A stretch of DNA of 64,000 nucleotides from Trigonopsis variabilis (Eukaryota > Ascomycota > Trigonopsidomycetes > Trigonopsidales > Trigonopsidaceae): positions 496,001 to 560,000 of the forward strand of contig PPXM03000006.1 of assembly GCA_003707065.3 (NCBI GenBank). The letters run 5' to 3'. The position numbers and the translations under genes were made by a program. Shown in pieces: positions 1 to 10,817 of this stretch. The notes beneath the pieces are model-generated. The model was given only the letters and a program-made list of their open reading frames with translations, had not been told where the DNA came from and made no database searches. Each line of letters begins with the position of its first letter. Positions within the stretch are counted from its first letter, which is position 1.

Positions 1-2873
1 GTGGTAAAACATCACTTCTCATGGCGTTGTTAGGAGAAATGCATTTACTCTCTGGAGCAGTCTACCTTCCTGGTTTCCGAAGTCGTGAAGATCTAGTGCC
101 TGATCGCGCAACTGGGCTTACGGAGTCGGTCGCCTATTGTGCCCAGCAAGCATGGTTGTTGAATGATACCATCAAAAATAATATTATATTTGCCAATGCA
201 TTCGATAGCGCCCGATACAAGGCAGTTGTTAAGGCTTGTGGTCTTGTGCGCGATTTTGAGATCTTGGATGCCGGAGATGAAACTGAGATTGGCGAAAAAG
301 GTATCACTTTATCGGGTGGACAAAAGCAACGTATATCTCTTGCTCGAGCAATCTATTCGTCTGCGCGTCATTTGCTCTTGGATGACTGTCTCAGTGCAGT
401 TGACTCTCATACGGCCTTGTGGATCTATGAAAACGCCATTACTGGCGAACTAATGAATGATAGAACGTGTCTTCTCGTGTCACATAATGTGGCTTTGACA
501 ATTGGTGCTGCTTCTAAAGTTGTCGTTGTGAATAATGGTCGAGTTATTTTCCACGGTAGTCCCGAGGATGCAGTCAATAATGATCTATTGGGCGATGACT
601 CTCTTGTGAAAGCCAGTGTGGCAAATTCTGCGAATCCTTCGAGAAGCCAGTCTACGGCTCAGTTACACGAATCTTTCAGCACCGCTGTTCCAAGTGAGCA
701 GCTGGCTGATCGCATAGAAGTCGAGGCTGCAGAACAGAACTTCGAAGAAGAGCAACAGGAAAGTGAGGACACCAGGAAAAAGACTGATGGTCGTTTAGTA
801 GCTGATGAGACCAGGCAAGAAGGAAGCGTCTCTATTCAGGTCTATCTTACTTATGCAAGGTCCCTCGGAGGGTCACTATTTTGGATTTTCGTCGCCATAG
901 GATTTGGAGGTCTACAAATGGGAAATATCTACCAGAATTGGTGGATTAAACGGTGGGCTGAGAGTATTTCGGGAGCAATTTCTCTGGAATTCTTTAGATC
1001 TCTAGGAAATGCCCATTATAATATAATAAGTGGACTGTTCACAAGTGCTCGCGCCTATTCATATGATATTTTTACTTTTATTAAAGGGCTTGTTGGTCAT
1101 GATCCTAAAGAGATAGCTGATGTGGTCACGAACTCGGGAATTGACTCACAAGTATTCACTTCCGCTGTCCGGCCTGATCATAGCTCGAATTACTATCTTG
1201 GCATGTACGGTCTAATTTCGCTCGTTTATATGCTTACCGCTGTTTTCCGTGAAGGTGTCGTTTACTGGGGTAGCTTGAATGCATCCAAAGAGTTGTTCGA
1301 TAAGCTTCTGGACAAAGTATTGGGCGCCAAGTTACGTTTTTTTGACTCGACTCCGGTTGGACGAATCATTAATCGATTCTCAAAAGATCTCGAGAGTATT
1401 GACCAAGATGTCGCTCCTGTATTTGTTGGAATGTTCCACTGTCTTTTGTCTGTTGTTGCTATTATCTTTTTGATTTCAGCAATCACTCCTGGATTTTTAC
1501 TTGCTGGGGTTTTGATTTCATTCCTATATGTAATTATTGGCACGTTTTACCTACGTTCTTCTCGTGAGTTAAAACGTCTTGAATCGGTGACCAAGAGTCC
1601 AATTTATCAGCAGTTTGGAGAGACTCTTGTTGGTGTAAGCACAATTCGAGCTTACGGCGACGAGCGACGTTTTATTCGCCAAAACTTTGAGAAGGTTGAT
1701 CAAAATAACAGACCTTTCTTCAGTCTTTGGATCTGCAATCGATGGCTAAGTGTACGGGTGGATGTTGCTGGGGCTCTGGTGACCTTCTTTGCGGGCATCT
1801 TTATACTATTCAATCTCAACAAGTTAAACGCCGGTCTAGCTGGTCTGTCACTATCATACGCTGTTACCTTCACTGATAACGTGCTATGGATCGTCAGGTT
1901 GTATGCCGTTATCGAGATGAACATGAACTCTGTTGAAAGACTGATTGAGTTTATGGATATTGAACAGGAACCTCCTGCCACTATTGAAGGACATCGCCCA
2001 CCTGCCTCCTGGCCTGAGCGAGGAGCGATTGAAGTGCATGACCTCAGCCTTCGATATGCACCTGAACTACCCCTGGTTATCAAGCATGCTACTTTCAATG
2101 TCCGCCCTTGTGCCAAAGTCGGCGTGGTTGGTCGAACAGGTGCCGGTAAATCTACCATCATTACAGCCTTTTTCCGCTTCCTTGAAGCAGAGACAGGTTA
2201 CATCAAGATTGATGGTATTGACATCGCGACAATTGGTTTACGCGATCTTCGACAAGCATTGACCATAATTCCTCAAGACCCTACCTTGTTCACCGGTACC
2301 ATCCGCTCGAATTTGGATCCCTTCGATGAATACTCGGACATGGACATCTATGAGGCTCTTCGGAGAGTTCATCTGATTGATCATGTTCCTGAAGGTGAAG
2401 AATCTTCTCTTGAAGAGACTATCGACGAGAACGTGAACAGGTTCTATTACTTGTCTTCTCAAGTTGCTGAAGGCGGGTCAAATATGAGTCAAGGCCAACG
2501 TCAACTCATGTGTTTGGCTAGATCCCTGTTGAAATCGCCAAAGGTCATCCTACTAGACGAAGCGACAGCGTCGATCGATTTTGATACCGATGCTCAGATC
2601 CAAGAGACTATTCGTCAAGAGTTTGGTGGCTCGACTATTTTGACCATTGCTCACCGGCTGCGAACCATTGTCGATTATGACATGATTCTCGTTATGGACG
2701 CTGGTAAGGTGGTTGAGTACGACCAGCCTTATGTGCTTTTGCAAAAGCAAGGATCAATTTTCAGATCGATGTGTGAAAACAGTGGGGAATTCGAAGTCCT
2801 TGAAAGTTTAGCGCGGGACGCATACAATAAGGCAGATATCGCAAAAGTTGCTCCGCGAATTTATAATCATTGA
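1..2873 (+). CDS. ABCC-subfamily (MRP/YBT1-like) ABC transporter, C-terminal part, 5' end outside window
   Basis: The frame is open from the left edge. The first codons from position 3 read GKTSLL, the end of a Walker A motif, so the N-terminal membrane domains lie outside the window. Next come the first ATPase signature LSGGQKQR with Walker B LLLDDCLSAVD, an acidic linker (about residues 190-260 of the visible part), a second six-helix membrane domain, and a complete second ATPase domain: Walker A GRTGAGKST, signature MSQGQRQ, Walker B VILLDEATASID and the H-loop AHR. Two unequal ATPase domains in this order are typical of full-length ABCC proteins. Fungal members such as Ybt1 and Vmr1 pump conjugates or bile-acid-like substrates into the vacuole. 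The extra segment within the second membrane domain (about residues 320-380) also resembles that group. The exact substrate cannot be read. The stop is at 2871-2873 and no intron is needed in the visible part. Confidence 0.9.
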   Translation, partial: GKTSLLMALLGEMHLLSGAVYLPGFRSREDLVPDRATGLTESVAYCAQQAWLLNDTIKNNIIFANAFDSARYKAVVKACGLVRDFEILDAGDETEIGEKGITLSGGQKQRISLARAIYSSARHLLLDDCLSAVDSHTALWIYENAITGELMNDRTCLLVSHNVALTIGAASKVVVVNNGRVIFHGSPEDAVNNDLLGDDSLVKASVANSANPSRSQSTAQLHESFSTAVPSEQLADRIEVEAAEQNFEEEQQESEDTRKKTDGRLVADETRQEGSVSIQVYLTYARSLGGSLFWIFVAIGFGGLQMGNIYQNWWIKRWAESISGAISLEFFRSLGNAHYNIISGLFTSARAYSYDIFTFIKGLVGHDPKEIADVVTNSGIDSQVFTSAVRPDHSSNYYLGMYGLISLVYMLTAVFREGVVYWGSLNASKELFDKLLDKVLGAKLRFFDSTPVGRIINRFSKDLESIDQDVAPVFVGMFHCLLSVVAIIFLISAITPGFLLAGVLISFLYVIIGTFYLRSSRELKRLESVTKSPIYQQFGETLVGVSTIRAYGDERRFIRQNFEKVDQNNRPFFSLWICNRWLSVRVDVAGALVTFFAGIFILFNLNKLNAGLAGLSLSYAVTFTDNVLWIVRLYAVIEMNMNSVERLIEFMDIEQEPPATIEGHRPPASWPERGAIEVHDLSLRYAPELPLVIKHATFNVRPCAKVGVVGRTGAGKSTIITAFFRFLEAETGYIKIDGIDIATIGLRDLRQALTIIPQDPTLFTGTIRSNLDPFDEYSDMDIYEALRRVHLIDHVPEGEESSLEETIDENVNRFYYLSSQVAEGGSNMSQGQRQLMCLARSLLKSPKVILLDEATASIDFDTDAQIQETIRQEFGGSTILTIAHRLRTIVDYDMILVMDAGKVVEYDQPYVLLQKQGSIFRSMCENSGEFEVLESLARDAYNKADIAKVAPRIYNH

Positions 2874-3202
2874 GAAATGCTCTGCTTAGCATAAAGCTCT
2901 ATCTTGTTCGAGATAATTAATATTTTCGGATGAATGAGAGCTCGAAGACCAGGGCAGTCTTCTCTTTACGTCTCTGTTTCAAGTTTTAGAGAGTGTTGTG
3001 TATGTAAAAGTGTATAATGGATAAGTTGACATTTGAAAAAGGTAGACCTTATATGTATGCTTGTCGTTGAGCGATAGCGTAGCGGAGTGTCAGTTACTAG
3101 CTGACTATTTCGACCTTCGTTGTCCTCGCAGCATTCAGTTTTCTTAACTTCTACCCCAGAGATTTCTGTCGATGGACAGTCCACCAAAGGGATTCAATAG
3201 TG
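2874..3202. other. Intergenic, ABC transporter 3' side to dynactin p27 start
   Basis: AT-rich 329-nt spacer between two genes in the same orientation. The short minus-strand frame within it lacks a recognisable domain. I see no RNA gene or repeat. Confidence 0.5.
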
Positions 3203-3834
3203 ATGTCACTACGCTCGCATCTAACGTTCGGTCATAAAAGCGTTGTACCCTTATCAACCCAGGTCCTACTTAGTCCGTCGCATACCCAAGGGGACAAAGA
3301 CCACCAGACCCGCGATGGTGGATACAAGGTCTCTATTGGATCAAATGTGATTATACATCCTTACGTTACTTTTATAATTGAGAGCGGTCCTATTACTATC
3401 GAGGATTATTGTGTTATAGGAGAGCATAGCGTGATCGAGGCACATCCTCGAGGCACCACTATTGGGAGATACTCGCTTTTAGAACCTAACAGTCACATAA
3501 GAGCCCAATCAATTGGTATGCTTAATGCGATAGGAGCTTACGCTGAAATTGACGGAGAGTCAGTCCTGGGAAAAGTATGTATATCGACTTGGAGTGACTG
3601 CCACTGACATTTAGGGCTGCACGGTTCGACCAAAAGTAACGATAAAGTCAAGTAATGGGAAGGACTATATTGTCTACCGAAACGACGAGGTCTCGTTGTT
3701 ACCTGCAGATCACGATGAATTCATGGTAAGCTCTTTTCTTGTCTGAATACTTACGCTAGATGTCGAGAAAGAACCAAATGCAACTGCTAGTCGAAAAACT
3801 ACAAGCAACTAGATTCTCAAATATCATGCTCTAG
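3203..3834 (+). CDS. Dynactin subunit p27 (DCTN6-like), hexapeptide-repeat protein
   Basis: Three exons (3203-3574, 3615-3725, 3760-3834) give 185 residues. The protein carries imperfect hexapeptide repeats of a left-handed beta-helix (VSIGSN, GPITIEDYCVIGEHSVIEAH, TTIGRYSLLEPNSHI), with the GPI-x-I segment and order of the p27 subunit, which caps the pointed end of dynactin with p25. Exon 1 to exon 2 joins LGK to GCTVRPKVTI through a 40-nt intron with a CTGAC branch site. The last intron is modelled as 34 nt. A longer 3' splice choice would give another C-terminus that runs into the next gene. The start is the first ATG in frame; the 45 residues before the helix are poorly conserved. It converges with the API5-like gene 59 nt away. 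Confidence 0.7.
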
Positions 3835-3893
3835 ATTTAGATTACAAGGGTTCAAAGCTGTACAAAAAGGAGAAGTCTTAGCCGGATCGTCCA

Positions 3894-5674
3894 TCATTTT
3901 CTCTGGTTACGAGTGACTTTCTTGTGTCCAGCTCCATGGCCATTGGTTCTTTGAGCATTATTCTCATTCAGCCTCGTCCTTTTATTGCCTTGTTGGTGGC
4001 CATTCGTAATATGCCTTTTTTGAGGAGTATTGGCCTTAGAGTTAGTACTCTTATTTTTGGATTGAATGGTATTCACTGGTTGAGAACCGGCAGATGTATT
4101 TGTAGGGCTCACTTGTTCTCTCCAGGAGAACTTGATCTTGATTGGGGTTGGAGATCTCAATGCAAAAGACTTGAGGAGTTCTCGGGTGATCTCAAGAGAA
4201 TTATGACATTGGGCAGCGATCTTCTCATGGATCTTCAGAGATGCTTTGTTTTTGGCGCCCCATTTGGGTGTGGCATCTATAGTCACCTTGGCTTTCTTTT
4301 CGTCTAGAGGAGAAACTGAAAATATAGATTTCAAGGCACTTGTGTAGGCTTCGTTATCTGATGGAGCTGGCTCCGAGCTACCTTTGAGGACACAGACATA
4401 GAGAGAAACTAAGAGGGCTTCTAGGGACGCCCAGTCTCGGCTATAGCCAAAGCTTACTTTTTCGCTTGAGCCATGAGAGAAAGAAACTGCTTGGTCGACG
4501 GGATGAAGAACTTCTTCGCCTTGGATGTGTTCCGACCGGTCCATGGCGGCGACCTTTGGCAAGAGTTTAACAAGAAGAGGAGTAATCTTATCCACATATG
4601 GTCCTGACTGTTTGCACACTACTGTTTCTGCACACAACCGTAGGGAACCAACATGATGATCTATATTTTTGATATCTTTGTCAATGGAGGGAAAAACAAC
4701 GTCTATTAGATATTGAACTAGGCTCGCAGGGGAGGCTCCACGCCCGAGAATGACCAACGATGCTTTTGATAAAAAGAGATCAAATTCTTCCCTCTCAGAT
4801 AGAGTTATGATCGCTCTGGCTCGGTTCACGAGTCTGTCCAAGATATTCGAGAGCCGACCTTCGTTGATCGAGCTAGCCTGGAATTGGGGTAAAGAAAGGA
4901 TATAGTTAAGAATCCGGCGAAGGAGAGCTAGATCTTGTATGTTCTGGTATTCTTGTAGACTTTTTTCAATAAATTGAGCATTTCGAAGTAGAGGACTAGT
5001 TTTTGGAACGAGAGCCCAAGACAGTGCTCGATTTCTCACTCCAGAATCAGTCAATTCCCAAATTTGCTGAGCCAATGCATCGGGCATCTTGTTCAATGCC
5101 TTATTAAGAGCCGACTCTGCATAAGAGTTCTGTTGTGGAGAAGAGGGATCAAGCAGAGTGAACAAGACTTTTACAATAGTTCCTTGCGTATCACGAGGGG
5201 CAATTGCAAAAAGATCAGCAATACCATCAATGGCACTAGAGCGGACCTGATATTAGCAGAGTTTTCAAGATGCACGAGTGTATTTAAACACAATGAACGG
5301 CTTGAGCTGAAACACATCTTAAGATTTTAAGTCTGGATGCAACAATGCAGATCAAACATGAAAGACTTACTTTTAGATCATCATCATAGCAAAGAAGAGC
5401 CATATTATCAGCAGCTTTTTGTAAAGCTACGGAAGACGACTTGAACCGGACAGCGAGATCAGGAATGAACCCTTTGATAAGAGATTTGACTCCATTGTCT
5501 TTGGAGGAAGCTAAATCAGTCAATTCAATGAATGCTGAAAGAGACTGGAGATCAGATTGACCGAAGAAGAAGAGAAATACATACTTTCGACTCGGGCGTT
5601 TGCCCACTAGCATTTGTCGCCAAATCATAGAGTTCATATACTTTTGATACCAGTTCGCTTGAACTACTCATCAT
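3894..5674 (-). CDS. API5/AAC-11 family HEAT-like repeat protein
   Basis: Three exons (5585-5674, 5371-5544, 3894-5246) give 538 residues. The introns are 40 nt and 124 nt, both phase 0, and restore one helical-repeat protein. The N-terminal part (KSLIKGFIPDL, DDDLKVRSSAIDGI) and the later KVSFGYSRDWASLEALL segment match the architecture of apoptosis inhibitor 5: about 450 residues of HEAT/ARM helices and a basic, disordered tail. The tail here is rich in Lys, Asn and Arg (GNKRTRLNE) and probably nuclear-localising. In animals API5 is nuclear and linked to mRNA export and suppression of E2F-driven death; its fungal role is little known. Two adjacent in-frame ATGs lie at 5674 and 5671. Assignment rests on recalled family pattern, not on an alignment. 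Confidence 0.7.
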
Positions 5675-6197
5675 ACAACTGTGAATTGATGTCGATTCCA
5701 AGGCTTAGCGCCTGAATGAGACCGATATGCGCGTATAGAAAGCTACCGAGAGGACGAGAGCAGCAAACTGAGTTGAGTTGCACGTTCGTTACAACGAACG
5801 TCCCAGCCAGCCAGGCCAGCAGCCAGAAAAAGACATGAGCAGCGTCTCACTCTTGATTACTGGATTATCTTTACAGTTCCAAAAACTTCATGTAATTATG
5901 AGCTAGTAGCTGTATCGGGCTGCTTCAGAGTGTTATACATTTTTCCTTTTAATTTGGTATAACTTAGGGTGTTATACCAAGAAATGTAGCTTGTGGGGAT
6001 TATGTAGCTGACAAAAAAAAAGAGATAATAGGTAGAATAGGAAATTCACATATAATAGACAGGTTTTTGTTAATCTGGTTGAGTGAATGCAGCGCAATCA
6101 TAGTAAGTCTGATGTGCTGATGTGAGGATAACGGATCATTACGCCTGTGCGACGCATTTGATCGAGACTGATCTAACCCGATACTCGGAGGACAGTC
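5675..6197. other. Divergent promoter region, API5-like / RER2-like
   Basis: Head-to-head 523-nt region. It holds a CAG-CCAG-rich tract near 5802-5824, a perfect 10-bp inverted repeat at 5954-5980 and a poly-A run near 6014. No gene was recognised. Confidence 0.6.
5954..5980. promoter_or_regulatory. Perfect inverted repeat around TTAGGGT
   Basis: TTGGTATAAC (5954-5963), spacer TTAGGGT, then GTTATACCAA (5971-5980). The arms match over all 10 bp. A further GTGTTATAC copy lies about 40 nt upstream. It sits in the middle of the divergent promoter and could bind a dimeric or TTAGGG-binding (Tbf1-type) factor; that role is inference. Confidence 0.45.
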
Positions 6198-7080
6198 ATG
6201 GCACTTTCCTTAAGTTGGATGGGAACTTTTCCTATCATTCATTATGGACTGTCATATGTCCAAGATATATTTACTCAGATTCTCCGGGCAGGCCCGGTTC
6301 CTCGACATGTGGCTTTTGTGATGGATGGTAATCGACGATTTGCCAGGAAGCATCATCTACAGATTCAAGAAGGACACAGTGCAGGGTTCGAAAGCCTTGC
6401 TCATATTTTAGAGTTATGTTATCAAGTTGGAGTTGAAGTCGTCACTGTCTATGCATTTTCTATTCAGAATTTCAAGCGATCTGATCGGGAGGTTAACGAT
6501 CTGATGGAGATTGCTAGAACGAAGCTATTACAAATCTGTGAGCATGGGTAAGAATAAACACGATTGTGAACATGTGGCTAATCTTCTAGGGATATCGCTG
6601 ATCGGTACGGAGTATCGGTCCGGATCTTGGGAGAACGACATCTAATTCCTGCAGATGTTTTAGAAGTGGTGGATAAAACCATGGAAATGACTAAAAACAA
6701 TAAGACTGCTATCCTCAATATCTGCTTTCCCTACACTTCCACGGATGATCTAGCGCAGTCTATTGGACAACTAGTTGATCTAGCCGAACAGGGCGAAATA
6801 AAACCCGAAAGTATCGATGAAAGAGCTTTGGAGCAACATATGTTTACAAAGAACCTTCCGCCGCTGGAACTATTAGTCCGGACGTCGGGACGAGAACGGC
6901 TGAGTGACTTCATGCTTTGGCAGGTAAGAGAGTTTTTCGTCTTTGCATATTACTGACCGTCAGTGTCATAAAGACTGTACAATTGAGTTTGTTGATACCT
7001 TATGGCCTGATTTTGGTGGCTGGAAGTTCTACTTCCTATTGCTAAAATGGAGTCTCCGGCGGACTCGGGAGCTTGAGTAA
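6198..7080 (+). CDS. RER2: Dehydrodolichyl diphosphate synthase subunit (cis-prenyltransferase, RER2-like)
   Basis: Three exons (6198-6547, 6590-6923, 6964-7080) give 266 residues, with introns of 42 and 40 nt. It shows the undecaprenyl-diphosphate-synthase fold markers in order: HVAFVMDGNRRFA (catalytic Asp and the phosphate-binding Asn-Arg), EGHSAGFE, VYAFSIQNFKRS and the C-terminal VRTSGRERLSDFMLWQ. The enzyme extends farnesyl diphosphate with cis-isoprene units to make dolichol precursors at the ER membrane, normally with the Nus1/NgBR partner. The N-terminal helix of about 30 residues suits membrane association. The stop TAA at 7078-7080 overlaps a strong GTAAGT donor, and the same frame stays open for 55 further codons, so an alternative spliced C-terminus is possible. 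Confidence 0.88.
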
Positions 7081-7266
7081 GTCGTGCAGGAACATGCGTC
7101 TCTAACAGCAGAATACAAGAGGATGACAAGAAAAATAGGTGATGAACTTTTCAAACGCGGCCGCGATATGAGTTTGTATCGATATGGTCGCACCGCGAAA
7201 AAGGAGGTCCGTTTAACGGCTGGTGGCATTATTTTGTTAGCATCATAGTAAGGTAATATTTCTTAA

Positions 7267-9076
7267 TCAAAAGAACTCGCAGGCTTCGTTTATGTTTTCA
7301 ATTCCATATCCAAAATCGTAGCAGACAATTACGGGATCCTGGCTGCAGGTGACGATTCGCCTTGAGTCCATCTGCAATCGAAAAATCCTATTCATTCCAG
7401 GACACCAGGTGTAAGGTGGCAGACTGTACTCTTGAGTCCAGTCATCAGTCCTAACGGAATCTTCCAAAACACCCGAGGCCGAGTCCTCAACTTCTTCACC
7501 TTGCTGCTCTTCACTTTCGCTCTGCTCAACTTCGTAGCTTATGGAAGTATCTTGTTCAACATTAAGCCCTTCTCTATCAACATTTATCTCAAACTCAGAG
7601 GTTCTGTCTGCCTCAGATTCCCATGGGCGCCCCGAATAGTTCCGGTGCCAGACCTTGATCGATTCGTCATATGAGCCGCTTATTAGTCGATCTCCACGAA
7701 GCTGAAGAGTTCTCACTATGTGAGAATGAGCTTCAGGAATAGCAGAAACCACTTTTCCAGTTTTTAAACAGAGGAACTTGATGGACCTGTCGGATGATCC
7801 ACTGATTAAGAGTCCATCATTGTACTGTAAACAGGCAATTCCTCTGGAATGAATATTAAATATATTCAAACATTCACCGCTTAAGGGGTCCCAAACTCGA
7901 ATAGATCGATCTCCAGAAGCCGAACAGATGAGATTATTAGCGATTTGAACACAATTAACAGCAGCCGTATGACCAACTAGCGTCCTTAATAATGAATGAG
8001 GATGCTCTCGCGCCCATATCTTGATAGTTGTATCTTTTGATGAGGAAACTATATAGTTATCATCGAATTCAACATTCAGCACTGAGTTTGTATGGCCAAC
8101 CAAGTTATAGCGAGCGACACTCTGAGAGAAGGACCAAATGATTACCCTGGTGTCGGTAGAGCCGGACACAATTATGTCATCATCAACGTTGAACTGTAGA
8201 CAGAGAACTGAGGCATAATGACCTAGTAATGTTCTCAGACACCGCTGAGTTTTGAGATCCCAGATTTTAATTGTTTGATCTTTAGAGCCTGACAATAGAT
8301 ATCTATCATCAAATTTCACCATGTAGACGCACTCCTGATGACCATTAGGATCGTGGTTCAGAGGGAAGGTGGAGACTGCTTTATTGTTGTGTTTCCAGTT
8401 ATTTTCTAATAACAGCCTGATCTGGAATACCTTTTTCCAGTCTAGTCTGGTGAATAAATTATCCATATCGTCCTCCATATCGCGTAACTCCAACTCTTTC
8501 GGGATATAATCACCGCTCGCAGGAGGAATCAGCGAATCATCAGTGGACGGCCGAGCCCCAAATGCCTGCGCAGCCAAATGCTGAGCATAGTGCAGCTGCT
8601 TTTCTTGAAGAATATTGAGTTCATTCAGTTTCTTTTCGTTTATTGACCAACCTTGCCGATAATAGAGTAGTTGCCATAATTTCGAGTTTATAGTTAATTT
8701 ATTCCATGCTCTCGATACATGAGAAATCGCAGCAAAATCTGAATAAGGAACATAGGAGAAGATGAGGAGAACAATCTCAGGAGCAAGGATCTAAAGAAAG
8801 TTTAGCTTAAGACGATGTCACAAACAAGCCATACCTTTGTGAAGTCGTGATGTAGAAGAGGATAAACTGTTTGATGAAGGGATAAAAGAGTATTTTCGGG
8901 AATGTGAAATTCCTTGACAAGTTCCAGTAACAGCGCTTTCAAGGTTAATTTGTAGGTGACTTTCAACACTTACCAATCTTGTCCTGAGTCGACCAGTTCG
9001 AACACCGCGCACCAATTCTGGAACTCAAGTCTTGTACTTTAACTAAATCTGGATCATCATTAGTTAAAGTAGCCAT
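7267..9076 (-). CDS. F-box / WD40-repeat protein (SCF ubiquitin-ligase receptor type)
   Basis: Three exons (8974-9076, 8835-8935, 7267-8790) give 575 residues; introns are 38 and 44 nt. After an N-terminal helical segment (KIALLLELVKEFHIPENTLL) there is an F-box beginning ILAPEIVLLIFSYVPYSDFAA, then seven or so WD40 blades (residues about 190-480) with GH...WD spacing, such as GSKDQTIKIWDLKT and SASGDRSIRVWD. An acidic Glu/Ser-rich insertion interrupts the propeller before the last blade. This is the usual plan of an F-box substrate receptor: the F-box binds Skp1 and the propeller binds a phosphorylated target. The substrate cannot be inferred. It converges on the RER2-like gene, with only 186 nt to that gene's nearest stop. 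Confidence 0.85.
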
Positions 9077-9435
9077 GAAGAAGCAACAATAGCCAGATGA
9101 TCCAATGGCAAAGATATTGACCTTGTGGGCGTCTTGACGTGAAGCGCTAGCGTTACAATTGATGGGAAGCTTGGCAAACTACAGTATGGTTTACGACATC
9201 GGGTTCTTTGTTGGTCATGCATGTAATCATTTCCAACATATCAGGATTATTCGTTCCTCTACGGATGCCATGAAGCGTCGAGGACACGATGCCACATATT
9301 CGTAAAACTGTTACGAGCTGGTAACGTTACGCAATACTGGTGAAACGAGACCACCTCCAGACTTTCTGGCAAGCTACATTGGTGACTAGAGAAATCTCCC
9401 CCCGACTCTCATTTTCGACCTATGTCTCCGATTAA
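9077..9435. other. Divergent promoter, F-box/WD gene and PHD gene, with a 5-codon uORF
   Basis: 359 nt. A minimal upstream ORF (9422-9439, encoding MSPIK) ends in TGA that overlaps the PHD gene's ATG as ATGA. Nothing else was recognised. Confidence 0.5.
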
Positions 9436-10746
9436 ATGATTCCGTTCCAACATGAGACAAGGAATTTGGAATTGAGTCGAGACTCTGGTAGTAATGGACA
9501 TTCCAGTTTTGAAAGATCGGCTCAATCCTTTAACCAGTCGACGACCATACCTTATCTTGATATTCACAACAGAGATGGGTCTGGTGGACAGAAAGAAGCT
9601 ATGCGCAAACGGCCCTTACACCTTGAGCAGAGGATAAATCAGCACAGAGATCGATCTTCTCATCCTTCTCCCGGAGGCTTTTTCTCTCCCACATCTGCCA
9701 ATACCCGCTATCCAAATTCTGGCAAGTCAGAGGTTGACTTGCAATCTCCTATCTATGGTGTGAGGGATAATCTTCAGATGCCTTCTATATCTTCGCAAGA
9801 GATTAGTAAGGAGTTTAATTCAAACGGTAAACGGGTTTGTGTCCTGTGCCATCGAAGTAACTCGCCCTCTAATAACCCTATCATTTCCTGTGTCAGATGT
9901 GGTATGTGCATACATCAACTGTGCACGAACCTGCCTATCGATGACATCGTTTACGGAACTACAGGTGGCGTCCAGTGGTACTGCAACAATTGTGAATCTA
10001 AGCGTACACTGAAACCGTTGGAGTTTGGGGCGACGGGCAGCAGTTTCACTCTGGCCGAAAAAAAGTCTTATCTCCTGTCTCTCCCTAAATCTCAGCTAGT
10101 CGATATTATTCTTCTCTGTGAAAAGAAACACTCAGATCTTGAAATATACTCCCCCAACTTACGGAAAATAGTTCAAGAAGCTACTGGTCAGCCAAATATA
10201 ACGAGATTGAACCCGAGGGAAATGTTGGATACGCTGTATGAAAGCAAAAATCTGGTTGATTTCGTTGTCGATCTCTTGTTGCTGAAGTCACACGGCCTTC
10301 CAACTTCTCCCAATAAGATCATTGAGTGGATAAAGACAGACTTCGGTATCCTCTTGACTGATCCTCACATTTTTGAGAATGTTGATAAAGCCTTAAAAGA
10401 TGCTGTGGACTCTGGCAGACTTATTATTATCAACGACCATTATGTGGTGGATCCAACCTTTAGGATCCGTAAATCTCATTTGAAAATTATGGGCAAAAGC
10501 GGCAGTGGCCATTCATGTCTTCCAAGTGAAAGAGAACATCCCCAGCCTCATTCAAGAGGGTTAAATCCCACTACTGGATCCTCTGGTTCATCTGGTCCAT
10601 TCTCTGTTTCTCTTATTGAATCATCCGGTATTTCTTATCCTGCTGGCATTGGCCTCACGATCAAGCCCGAGGTTGAGAGCGACTCTGCCTACATGGTCGA
10701 TGACAACGAAGACGCTTTTAGTCAGAAAGTTCACCGTTACTATTGA
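9436..10746 (+). CDS. PHD-finger protein, chromatin-associated
   Basis: Single exon of 436 residues starting at ATG 9436. A PHD finger spans about residues 135-187 with Cys4-His-Cys3 ligands C135, C138, C152, C155, H160, C163, C183 and C186 and the expected aromatic before the last pair (WYCNNC). PHD fingers usually read histone H3 tails. The first 130 residues are Ser/Pro/Asn-rich and disordered. Residues 200-370 form a helical region (LSLPKSQLVDIILLCEKKH, then a winged-helix-like stretch ending in YVVDPTF) that I do not recognise by name. The C-terminus is low-complexity. Divergent from the F-box/WD gene; tail-to-tail with the Apd1-like gene, with 71 nt between stops. Confidence 0.75.
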   Translation: MIPFQHETRNLELSRDSGSNGHSSFERSAQSFNQSTTIPYLDIHNRDGSGGQKEAMRKRPLHLEQRINQHRDRSSHPSPGGFFSPTSANTRYPNSGKSEVDLQSPIYGVRDNLQMPSISSQEISKEFNSNGKRVCVLCHRSNSPSNNPIISCVRCGMCIHQLCTNLPIDDIVYGTTGGVQWYCNNCESKRTLKPLEFGATGSSFTLAEKKSYLLSLPKSQLVDIILLCEKKHSDLEIYSPNLRKIVQEATGQPNITRLNPREMLDTLYESKNLVDFVVDLLLLKSHGLPTSPNKIIEWIKTDFGILLTDPHIFENVDKALKDAVDSGRLIIINDHYVVDPTFRIRKSHLKIMGKSGSGHSCLPSEREHPQPHSRGLNPTTGSSGSSGPFSVSLIESSGISYPAGIGLTIKPEVESDSAYMVDDNEDAFSQKVHRYY

Positions 10747-10817
10747 TCGACGTGGTACTTATGCAAATATTATTGAAGTCTACTATTCTATTCGGTTGAC
10801 TTTATGTACATTGTACA

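Noticed and set aside
2966-3187. Minus-strand ORF between ABC transporter and p27
   Set aside because: No ATG-led conserved sequence; cysteines are scattered without a motif.
5964-5970. TTAGGGT as an interstitial telomere repeat
   Set aside because: Only one unit, no tandem array; better explained as the spacer of a palindromic promoter element.
7029-7229. Minus-strand ORF opposite the RER2 3' end
   Set aside because: Antisense shadow of the open RER2 frame and its tail extension.
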